Shown: in pieces, positions 8,333 to 15,572 of the stretch
How positions within the stretch are numbered: position 1 is the stretch's first letter
How the letters are laid out: the number at the start of each line of letters is the position of its first letter
Source: Candidatus Hydrothermarchaeota archaeon
GTDB taxonomy: Archaea; Hydrothermarchaeota; Hydrothermarchaeia; Hydrothermarchaeales; BMS3B
Reading direction: 5' to 3'
NCBI GenBank assembly: GCA_015521565.1
Contig: WANX01000131.1
Span: 1-41,467 of the forward strand
Length of the DNA stretch: 41,467 nucleotides
Program-made: the position numbers and the translations under genes
The notes under the pieces: generated by a model
What the model was told of the DNA's origin: nothing
The model's input: only the letters and a program-made list of their open reading frames with translations
The model's database searches: none

Positions 8333-9226
8333 ATGCTCTCACCCTTCCTCCAGCGCCGCTATGCGGAACTGTTCCCCGGGCTCGCGGATGAGATGCTCAC
8401 CCGCACCCTCCCCCAGGCACTTCGTGTCAACACGCTGCGCATTACCGATTCAGAGCTTGTGCAGCGGCTGCAGGACAGAGGGTTCAGGCTGGAGAAGATT
8501 CCCTGGGTGAAGCACGGCTACTTTATTCGGGAGGCACCCTTTTCACCAGGTGCCACGCCGGAATACCTTCTCGGTTACTACTACCTCCAGGACCCCGCCT
8601 CCATGTACGCCTGCGAGGTTCTGGAACCCCGTGCGCGCGAGCTTGTACTGGACGCAGCAGCTGCTCCAGGAGGAAAGACCACCTACATTGCACAGCTCAT
8701 GCAGAACAGGGGCTGCATCGTCGCAGTGGAGGTAAACAGGCAGCGCATCAAGGCGCTGCGTGCCAGTGTAACCAGGATGGGCGTCGAAAACACCATACTG
8801 GTAAGGATGGACGCCAGGGAGGTCGCAAAGCTTGGACTGCGCTTCAACCGTGTGCTTCTCGACGCTCCCTGCACAGGTACCGGCACCGCTCACAAGGCCA
8901 GGGAAGCGCTCACCAAAGATGAGGCTGACCTGGAGGTGCTTCTGCCCCTGCAGCGTGCCCTGCTGGAATCTGCATACAGCGTTCTCGAGCCCCGGGGCGT
9001 GCTTGTATATGCCACATGCAGCCTCCTGCCCGAGGAGAATGAGCTTCTTCTGCATGACTTTCTGAAGAATAAAGAGGCAAGGATGCTCAGAATAAAGCAC
9101 GGTTCCCCGGCGCTTGACACACCCTACGGAAAAACTCTCCCCGGAAGCATAAAAAAGGCCAGGAGATTCTATCCCTGGATTCACAGCACCCAGGGTTTTT
9201 TCGTGGCCAAGATCCAAAAGCTTTAG
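8333..9226 (+). CDS. NOL1/NOP2/Sun-family RNA cytosine-C5 methyltransferase
   Basis: LDAAAAPGGKTTYIAQLMQNRG, RVLLDAPCTGTGTAHK, LVYATCSLLPEENE (both catalytic cysteine motifs). Confidence 0.93.
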   Translation: MLSPFLQRRYAELFPGLADEMLTRTLPQALRVNTLRITDSELVQRLQDRGFRLEKIPWVKHGYFIREAPFSPGATPEYLLGYYYLQDPASMYACEVLEPRARELVLDAAAAPGGKTTYIAQLMQNRGCIVAVEVNRQRIKALRASVTRMGVENTILVRMDAREVAKLGLRFNRVLLDAPCTGTGTAHKAREALTKDEADLEVLLPLQRALLESAYSVLEPRGVLVYATCSLLPEENELLLHDFLKNKEARMLRIKHGSPALDTPYGKTLPGSIKKARRFYPWIHSTQGFFVAKIQKL

Positions 9227-9546
9227 AGATGGGCTCTTATTTTCTCAGCCAGGTGCTCCCTGGGCACAGCTCCAATTACCTTCTCGACCACCTCACCTTT
9301 TTTGAAGAGTATCAGAGTCGGGATGCTGGTTATCCCGAACCGCATCGCCGTTTTGGGATTCTCGTCCACATTGAGCTTGGCAAAGGTAACCTTTCCCTCA
9401 AACTCCTTTGCAAGCTCCTCGATAGTTGGGGCCACCATCTTGCAGGGAAAACACCACGCTGCCCAGAAGTCCACCAGTATCAGGGGGTGTTCCTTCACCA
9501 TGTCCTCAAAGTTGTCATCGGTAGCCGTTAACACCTTTCCTGCCAT
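9223..9546 (-). CDS. Thioredoxin with CFPC active site
   Basis: LILVDFWAAWCFPCKMVAPTIEELAKEFEGKVTFAKLNVDENPKTAMRFGITSIPTLILFKKGE. Confidence 0.93.
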   Translation of the reverse strand: MAGKVLTATDDNFEDMVKEHPLILVDFWAAWCFPCKMVAPTIEELAKEFEGKVTFAKLNVDENPKTAMRFGITSIPTLILFKKGEVVEKVIGAVPREHLAEKIRAHL

Positions 9547-9650
9547 GATCTCCACCGTTTTTAAAAGGCACCGGATTGGCATATATACTTTTTGGAAGAA
9601 GGAGGTGTGTGTGCAGAAAGGTTAAAGCTGGTGATGGTTCAGAAAAATCC

Positions 9651-11276
9651 ATGCGCAAACTGCTGCCTGCCCTTGCACTGCTTCTCCTCCTGATGGCACA
9701 GGACTATGAAAAGCCACAGCCAGCGCTCTGGGTGGAGGTGCACGACCTCTCACCTGGCTACAACACAGAAGAGGTGGAAAGACTGCTGCAACTTCTGGAG
9801 GGCAGAGCAGAAAGGGTGGTTCTCTTCGTAATACCGGACCGTGACGGCACAGAGCCCATATCCAGATACGCCGGCTTCCTGTCCTTTCTGAAAGAAGCTG
9901 CAGCAGGAGGGGCTGAAATAGGCGCCCACGGCTATACCCACAGAGGATTTGAGTTCCTCACCTCCGGCGAGAGGGCAGAAGCGCTGGTCTCAGAGATCAG
10001 GAGGGAATTCAGGGCCGCGGGCTTTGAGCCCCGGATATTCTCCCCGCCCAGATACCTGCTCACCCCCTCAGCGCTTCAGGTGCTGAGCAGGGAGTTTCAG
10101 GAGGTCTTTTTAATTGGCCGGATTGTCACACACGGGGGCTCCCTCCCCTATCCCTCCAGGGAGTTCACACCGGGCAGGATGCAGAAGCTGTTCATGCCCC
10201 TGGCAAAGCTCTCCCTGCTCACAACCGGCGGGGAGGTCTATCGTCTCAGCGTCCACATGGCCTACCTCAACAACGAGTCGCTGCGGTTTCTGGAGGACTT
10301 CATCTCCTGGGCAGGATTTGAGGCAGGAAAAAGCTGCACCGTGGGCCAGGAGCTTCTTCAAGAAGCCCGCAGAATGGAGCCCCCCGGTGATGTGCGTGGC
10401 GTAAAGCGCAATGCATATGCGCTGCTCTACGCCGCCAACATGTACACGGCCACCCGTGAGGACAGATACCTCGCCATGGCCCACACCCACGCCAGTTACC
10501 TGCTGGAAAGGCAGCTTGCGGAGGGTGGATGGCGTGAGGTTGAAGGAGAAACCACGTCCAGCTACTCCCTGCTGGAAACCGCCGTTGCAACCTGGGCTCT
10601 CTCTCAGGCGTACACCGCCGGAGCCATATCCGGTATGGACGTGGAGAGGAGCATCCTGCGGGCAGGAGATGCACTGTTGCGCAGGACAGAGCTGCTCACT
10701 TCCTTCGGCTACAGCTTTGGCCTGAAGCCCAACGCCATAGGCTTTGCAGCCCTTGCTCTGGAAAGGGTTTCCAGGGCTGCACAGGAGATGGGCGACGCCA
10801 GGAGAGCTGAGCGCTACCGCAGGAAGGCTGTGGAGATAGGTGATGGTCTGGTGAGGATGCAGCTTGAGAACGGTGCCTGGTACGACGGCCCCTACCGTCT
10901 GCCCGGTCATCGCTGGCGAAGCATAAGCTCCTGGTACCAGGGGATGGCGCTCAGCGGCGTGGTCGCAGCGTATGCGGCCTCGGAACCAGGAGAGAGGCTG
11001 AAATTTCTGGAGAGTGCCCGGAAGGGCATAGCTTTTATCAGAACAATGCGGCATGACGGAGGCTACTGGGGTGTGCTGCATCCGAACCGCACCCGCTCCG
11101 GAGACGGCAGTGTAATGGTGCTCCAGGCACTCGCTATAGCAAACTCCTTCGGAGTGCGCGCCGGCTGCGACGGGCTCAAATCCACCGCCTCGAGGGTCGG
11201 GAACTGGGATGCCAACTACGCCTTTGCCGTGAGCCAGCTGCTCGCCACTCAGAAAGGTGCCGGGAAGCGCTACTGA
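9651..11276 (+). CDS. Secreted DUF2334/polysaccharide-deacetylase-like domain fused to an alpha/alpha-toroid (six-hairpin glycosidase-like) domain
   Basis: Signal peptide MRKLLPALALLLLLMAQ; ALWVEVHDLSPGYNTEEVERLLQLLEG, GAEIGAHGYTHRGFEF, FSPPRYLLTPSAL; C-terminal helical repeats (GGWREVEGETTSSYSLLETAVATWALSQAY; RMQLENGAWYDGPY; SSWYQGMALSGVVAAY). Confidence 0.7.
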   Translation: MRKLLPALALLLLLMAQDYEKPQPALWVEVHDLSPGYNTEEVERLLQLLEGRAERVVLFVIPDRDGTEPISRYAGFLSFLKEAAAGGAEIGAHGYTHRGFEFLTSGERAEALVSEIRREFRAAGFEPRIFSPPRYLLTPSALQVLSREFQEVFLIGRIVTHGGSLPYPSREFTPGRMQKLFMPLAKLSLLTTGGEVYRLSVHMAYLNNESLRFLEDFISWAGFEAGKSCTVGQELLQEARRMEPPGDVRGVKRNAYALLYAANMYTATREDRYLAMAHTHASYLLERQLAEGGWREVEGETTSSYSLLETAVATWALSQAYTAGAISGMDVERSILRAGDALLRRTELLTSFGYSFGLKPNAIGFAALALERVSRAAQEMGDARRAERYRRKAVEIGDGLVRMQLENGAWYDGPYRLPGHRWRSISSWYQGMALSGVVAAYAASEPGERLKFLESARKGIAFIRTMRHDGGYWGVLHPNRTRSGDGSVMVLQALAIANSFGVRAGCDGLKSTASRVGNWDANYAFAVSQLLATQKGAGKRY

Positions 11277-11578
11277 TACTCCCTCCAGGTGTACCTGCAC
11301 CTGGTGCACCTGTAAAAACGCGTTTCCGCCTCATCCGCCTTGCGCGTCTGCAGAAGCCACCACTCCGCCTCCATGTTGCCGCACCTGGGACATTCGGCCC
11401 TCGTGGTGGGCAGCGTTCTTACTTCTTCGTCAACCACCACGACACCTTCCTTCCTCTCCCCCCTGCTCACTATCTTGTAGTCGTCCTCATTTTCTATGCC
11501 TGCCACCGCACCGCACCGCTGGCAGATTAGCCTCCTGTCCCTGGGCAGCATCAGCCCGCCGCACCTATCGCAGAACAT
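11270..11578 (-). CDS. tfs: Transcription factor S (TFIIS/RPB9-like)
   Basis: Two zinc ribbons: MFCDRCGGLMLPRDRRLICQRCG and AECPRCGNMEAEWWLLQTRKADEAETRFYRCTRCRYTWREY. Confidence 0.93.
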   Translation of the reverse strand: MFCDRCGGLMLPRDRRLICQRCGAVAGIENEDDYKIVSRGERKEGVVVVDEEVRTLPTTRAECPRCGNMEAEWWLLQTRKADEAETRFYRCTRCRYTWREYQ

Positions 11579-12020
11579 GCTTCCTCCTCAGGTAGTCTCT
11601 TATTATATCAGCATGGTCAAAGGCGAGGCTCTGCTTCAGGGCCTCCCGGGGGTCAAACAGCCTCGCCTCCGCAGCATCACTCCTGCCTTTTAACTTGCCC
11701 TCACCGCGGGCGATGAAGCAGATGCTCACCACATGTCCCCGGGGGTCGCGCTCTGGGTCTGAGTAAACGCCAAGCAGTTCCTTAACCTCAACATTCAAAT
11801 TTGTCTCCTCCTCAGCCTCCCGTTCCGCCGCTTCCTCCACACGCTCACCGCACTCCACGAAGCCCCCGGGCAGAGCCCAGCAGCCTGCGAAGGGCGGATT
11901 CGCTCTTTTTATGAGCACTATGCGTGAGCCCACCTCAATAACCACATCCACCGCCAGGGCGGGAGCCTCGCGTTCACCGCACACGCAGGGACAGCGCAAC
12001 TTTTCACCTCCTGTAGGCAT
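11565..12020 (-). CDS. NUDIX hydrolase
   Basis: Nudix box GGFVECGERVEEAAEREAEEETNL. Confidence 0.93.
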   Translation of the reverse strand: MPTGGEKLRCPCVCGEREAPALAVDVVIEVGSRIVLIKRANPPFAGCWALPGGFVECGERVEEAAEREAEEETNLNVEVKELLGVYSDPERDPRGHVVSICFIARGEGKLKGRSDAAEARLFDPREALKQSLAFDHADIIRDYLRRKHVLR

Positions 12021-12525
12021 GGAGCATTGCCGGAAGCATACCTATCACAGTGCAGGTCTCGAAAGGCACACGCCTGCCTGAAAGTTCCAGGTGATAGTCT
12101 GCGATGCTGAGCACATTCCGCGGCAGACCGCGCCTTCCCAGCCCAATAACCACGAGGAAGGAATTCCTTTCAGCGCGCTGCGCAAGCTCCCGGGGCGCAA
12201 GGAGTTTATCCTCTTCCGGCTCCGGTGTGGCCGCCACCACCTCGCCGAGCTGCGGTGGAAACCCCCGGCGCGGAAAGGGGAAGATTCCGAGCCTGCCCTC
12301 TCTGGCAAGGAGCCTGAGATAGTGTCCGCCCTCACCTATGGTGGTGCTCGCAAGCCGCTCAATTGCGCTGGAAAAGCCCTCCTCCAGCGGAAACCCAAAA
12401 AGCGCCAGGTTGGTCTCAAAGGCGTAGCACACCGGCGCTGCTCTCGCGACGCTCCTCCTGTGGATCTCGTGGAGCTTCGACGGGTCGTAGCTGTTGTACA
12501 GCCCCAGGGTTATCCTTCCTCCCAT
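12004..12525 (-). CDS. DUF531-like archaeal protein
   Basis: MGGRITLGLYNSYDPSKLHEIHRRSVARAAPVCYAFETNLALFGFP...VVIGLGRRGLPRNVLSIADYHLELSG. Confidence 0.7.
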   Translation of the reverse strand: MGGRITLGLYNSYDPSKLHEIHRRSVARAAPVCYAFETNLALFGFPLEEGFSSAIERLASTTIGEGGHYLRLLAREGRLGIFPFPRRGFPPQLGEVVAATPEPEEDKLLAPRELAQRAERNSFLVVIGLGRRGLPRNVLSIADYHLELSGRRVPFETCTVIGMLPAMLHAYRR

Positions 12526-12935
12526 GCAGCTTCACCCGCTCTCGACAGCAGAGCTGCAAACCCCCTGATGGAGGCCTCCTCCAGGTTTTCCGTCTCTGCC
12601 TGCAGCTCCTTCTCCAGCAGTGAAACACACTCCTCCAGGCTCAGGCTTCTCTGCAGAACCACATGAGCCAGCAGACTCTCGGCGAAATCGCCAAGCTCGT
12701 GCCTGCTGACCCGCCTCCCGGCCCGCTCGCGGAGCCCGGCTCTGACGAGGGCTTCTGCGAGAATCAAATTCGGGACTTTTTTTCCCACCACCCTGCCGAG
12801 AACTCTGGAAAGCGCCAGCGAATAAACCAGGTTGGCGATGCTGTCCCCCAGCGGGGATAGCTCTGCAAATCTCGCCTGGAAACCCAGGAGAGGATAATCC
12901 TCCTCAGTTCTCAAGCTTCTTCTGCAGCTCATCAA
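12510..12935 (-). CDS. Archaeal ribonuclease III-like family protein
   Basis: GDSIANLVYSLALSRVLGRVVGKKVPNLILAEALVRAGLRERAGRRVSRHELGDFAESLLAHVVL; embedded in an RNA-processing gene cluster. Confidence 0.5.
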   Translation of the reverse strand: MMSCRRSLRTEEDYPLLGFQARFAELSPLGDSIANLVYSLALSRVLGRVVGKKVPNLILAEALVRAGLRERAGRRVSRHELGDFAESLLAHVVLQRSLSLEECVSLLEKELQAETENLEEASIRGFAALLSRAGEAAWEEG

Positions 12936-13389
12936 ACTCCTTCACAACCTCTTTCAGCACCTGCTTCAGCACATGCCGTGGAGGTGACGGGATGCCGTAG
13001 TCCAGCTTCTTTGCCTCAGCGACGTAGCGCTCCAGTATGCTTCTGGCTATGCCGGTCTTTTCCGCCAGAACCTCAAGGTCTGCCCGAAGCAGGGCGTTCG
13101 CACTGGTTATACCCGCACCGGCGAGCTGCTCCTTGCGCTTTGGACCAATTCCCGGCACAGCTGTGAGCTCAACCTCCTTCTCCCCCTCACGGGGCACCTC
13201 TATTCCCGGCCTCACCCGCAGATAGACCACCGGCTGGGAGAGCAGGGGATGGGCGATGCGGTAGGAGGCAGCCTCCACCGCCTCGTGGCGTGCCAGCGCC
13301 TCCCTGAGCAGATTGCAGAAGGTATGGTCCTCGCCGCGAAGCTCAAATTCCAGCTCCACATCCGACTCCCTGATAAGCCTTATCTCCAC
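12904..13389 (-). CDS. rpoL: RNA polymerase subunit L (RpoL/Rpb11-like) with internal helix-hairpin-helix insertion
   Basis: N-terminus MEIRLIRESDVELEFELRGEDHTFCNLLREALARHEAVEAASYRIAHPLLSQPVVYLRV is typical RpoL; then ELTAVPGIGPKRKEQLAGAGITSANALLRADLEVLAEKTGI (HhH); then a terminal helix HVLKQVLKEVVKEFDELQKKLE. Confidence 0.85.
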   Translation of the reverse strand: MEIRLIRESDVELEFELRGEDHTFCNLLREALARHEAVEAASYRIAHPLLSQPVVYLRVRPGIEVPREGEKEVELTAVPGIGPKRKEQLAGAGITSANALLRADLEVLAEKTGIARSILERYVAEAKKLDYGIPSPPRHVLKQVLKEVVKEFDELQKKLEN

Positions 13390-13400
13390 CCTGCCACCCC

Positions 13401-13970
13401 CTATATCACTCCCTTACCGTACTCGGAGGAGTACTTGCGCGACTCGTACCTGCCGCAGTTCGGACACACAAGGCGCCTGCCCTGCAGCTTGAGCGCAATA
13501 TTGCAGGTGGTGCAGTACGCCTTTATCGCTCCCAGGTTCGTGGCCACTGTGCTCAGAGCGATTGGCACTCGCCGGGTGTTGGTAACCTTCGCCAGGACTA
13601 TGTCTCCCACTTTAATTTCGCGGTCTATGTCCTGCACATAGCTGGAGCGGAGCTGTGAGATGTGAATTGTGCCGTACACATTGCCCGGAAGCTCCCGTGA
13701 GCTGCGCAGCAGGCGGATAAGCCTCACCAGCGCAAACTGCTGCTTCACATCCACCACCCTGCATATTGCCACATCCCCCACTCTGGGCTCGGGTATGGTA
13801 TTCGTTTTTGGCTCAACCTCAATCCTGCGCTCCTTCATATCTATCTTCAGCACACCCGTCAGGGAGGCGAATATCCTGCCGTTCTCCTCGTAGGTCCCCC
13901 TGCCAGGGATGAACTCCTCGCTGAACCCCAGCTCTTCACCGGGTACAACAAACTCACCTGCCTCAACCAT
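13401..13970 (-). CDS. csl4: Exosome RNA-binding protein Csl4
   Basis: FVVPGEELGFSEEFIPGRGTYEENGRIFASLTGVL, S1-like VGDVAICRVVDVKQQFALVRLI, C-terminal zinc ribbon CTTCNIALKLQGRRLVCPNCG. Confidence 0.93.
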   Translation of the reverse strand: MVEAGEFVVPGEELGFSEEFIPGRGTYEENGRIFASLTGVLKIDMKERRIEVEPKTNTIPEPRVGDVAICRVVDVKQQFALVRLIRLLRSSRELPGNVYGTIHISQLRSSYVQDIDREIKVGDIVLAKVTNTRRVPIALSTVATNLGAIKAYCTTCNIALKLQGRRLVCPNCGRYESRKYSSEYGKGVI

Positions 13971-13971
13971 C

Positions 13972-14580
13972 TCAAAGCCTCCTTATCCGGTAGATATCCA
14001 CGTCGATAAACTTCCTCTCCTTCCTGTGAAACGGATAGCTCCTGGGCAGCTCAAAGCGCCTCTCCAGGACCTCCTCCACCCTCGCACCGAGGGTGCGCAC
14101 ATAGCGGTGCACAAACTCCCGCGTCTCGCGCTTGTGAATCGAATAAACCACAGCCGCAACCTGGAGCGCCTTCTCAAGAAACCACCTGTCAGCACCTCTA
14201 ACATGCACCCCAAAAGGCGGATTCTGAACCACCGTCTCTGCTCTCCCGCTTATATCTCTGACATCAGCCAGAATAAACTCTATGTTATCGAGAGCAAATT
14301 TTTCGGCATTCCTTCTGGCAGCGCTCAGCGCTTCTGAATCGGTATCCACGCACACCACACGCTTTGCTCCCAGCAGCGCCGCGCCTATGCCCAGCCTCCC
14401 TGTACCGCACCCCAGGTCGAACACCACCTTTTCCAGAATATCCCCCTTGAGGCAGGCAAGCATCAGGAGCTCGGCCGCAAGGGATGCGGGGGTGGCGTAC
14501 TGCTCCAGCATGAGCCTGGGCCGGGTGAAGGGTTCGCAGCGCTGGAGCATGAGCTCAAGCTTTTTTTTGTTCAGAAGCAT
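13972..14580 (-). CDS. METTL5-like/COG2263-type RNA methyltransferase
   Basis: YATPASLAAELLMLACLKGDILEKVVFDLGCGTGRLGIGAALLGAKRVVCVDTDSEAL...VVQNPPFGVHVRGADRWFLEKAL; internal ATG at 14580 taken as start. Confidence 0.88.
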   Translation of the reverse strand: MLLNKKKLELMLQRCEPFTRPRLMLEQYATPASLAAELLMLACLKGDILEKVVFDLGCGTGRLGIGAALLGAKRVVCVDTDSEALSAARRNAEKFALDNIEFILADVRDISGRAETVVQNPPFGVHVRGADRWFLEKALQVAAVVYSIHKRETREFVHRYVRTLGARVEEVLERRFELPRSYPFHRKERKFIDVDIYRIRRL

Positions 14581-14628
14581 CCCAACCTTTATAACCGCTG
14601 CCTTCAACAATATGCAGGAGGTGGTAGA

Positions 14629-14985
14629 TTGGCAAGAATTGTTGTAACAGCCACTCACGGTCCCGACGACCCCAGCCGCGCGACCCTTGCTTTTCTCGCC
14701 GCAAAGGCGGCAGGAGAGGAGGGCGACGATGTGGTGCTATTTCTGATGAACGACGCCGCTCTTCTTGCAAAGCGGGGTGTGGCGGACCACATTCAGGGCG
14801 TTGGTCTGGCGCCTCTTCCAGAACTTCTGGAGGCGCTTCAGAGCCTGGGTGTGGATATAAAGGTGTGCAGACCCTGCGCAGAGGCGAGGGGCATAACCAG
14901 TGAGGCGCTGGTAGAGGGTGCGAGCTTCGCCGGTATGTACGACCTTATAAAAGCGGTCCGCGGGAGCAGTGTGCTCAGCTTTTAG
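14629..14985 (+). CDS. DsrE/DsrF-like family protein
   Basis: TTG start after ggaggtgg; MARIVVTATHGPDDPSRATLAFLAAKAAGEEGDDVVLFLMNDAALLAKRG...VCRPCAEARGI. Confidence 0.85.
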   Translation: MARIVVTATHGPDDPSRATLAFLAAKAAGEEGDDVVLFLMNDAALLAKRGVADHIQGVGLAPLPELLEALQSLGVDIKVCRPCAEARGITSEALVEGASFAGMYDLIKAVRGSSVLSF

Positions 14986-15565
14986 GCCTTCGGGGAACAG
15001 GGATGAGCGCCGGTACCCGGGAGCGGTAGCTCTCGTAAGCAGAGCCGAAGTCTGCAAGAAGCCGCCGCTCCTCCACATACATGCCAAAGATGAGGTAAAG
15101 TGTCGCCAGGATACACAGCAGCAGGTCAAGCGCGTAGAGCACCGGTGTTGCCCATAAGAAGAGCAGCGCCCCCAGGTACATGGGATGGCGCACCCTTGCA
15201 TACAGCCCAGAGGTCACAAGCCTTTTCCGCTCTGGTTTAAGGCCCAGAAACTCGGCCGCACCTGTCTGGACAACACCTGCAATAATTATCGCAGCGCCCG
15301 CAAGCTTGAGCAGAACAGCAAGAAGCGCTACCCAGCCTTCCAGATGTAGGAGCAGAGGCGTCTCCCTTCTGGCCGAGAGCCAGATTACTGTGAAGGGCAC
15401 AGCGGAGAGCACACTCAGGAGGTTGTAGGCAAGCCGGTAGCTTTTACCCTCCACACCCAGCAGCTTCTTCACCCTGCGCTTGAAGAAGTCTGCCGCCGTG
15501 AGGGAATGCACAAAGGCGAAGAGCAGAAAGAGGAGCGCAAACCTCCCATAGGGGTCTGCTCCCAT
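14975..15565 (-). CDS. Membrane isoprenylcysteine carboxyl-methyltransferase (ICMT)-like protein
   Basis: Several hydrophobic segments; LVTSGLYARVRHPMYLGALL...VEERRLLADFGSAYESYRSRVPALIP. Confidence 0.78.
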   Translation of the reverse strand: MGADPYGRFALLFLLFAFVHSLTAADFFKRRVKKLLGVEGKSYRLAYNLLSVLSAVPFTVIWLSARRETPLLLHLEGWVALLAVLLKLAGAAIIIAGVVQTGAAEFLGLKPERKRLVTSGLYARVRHPMYLGALLFLWATPVLYALDLLLCILATLYLIFGMYVEERRLLADFGSAYESYRSRVPALIPVPRRPKS

Positions 15566-15572
15566 GAAGACC

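Noticed and set aside
10110-11309. 399-aa minus-strand ORF
   Set aside because: Antisense shadow of the deacetylase/alpha-toroid gene; low-complexity H/G/P-rich translation with no family resemblance.
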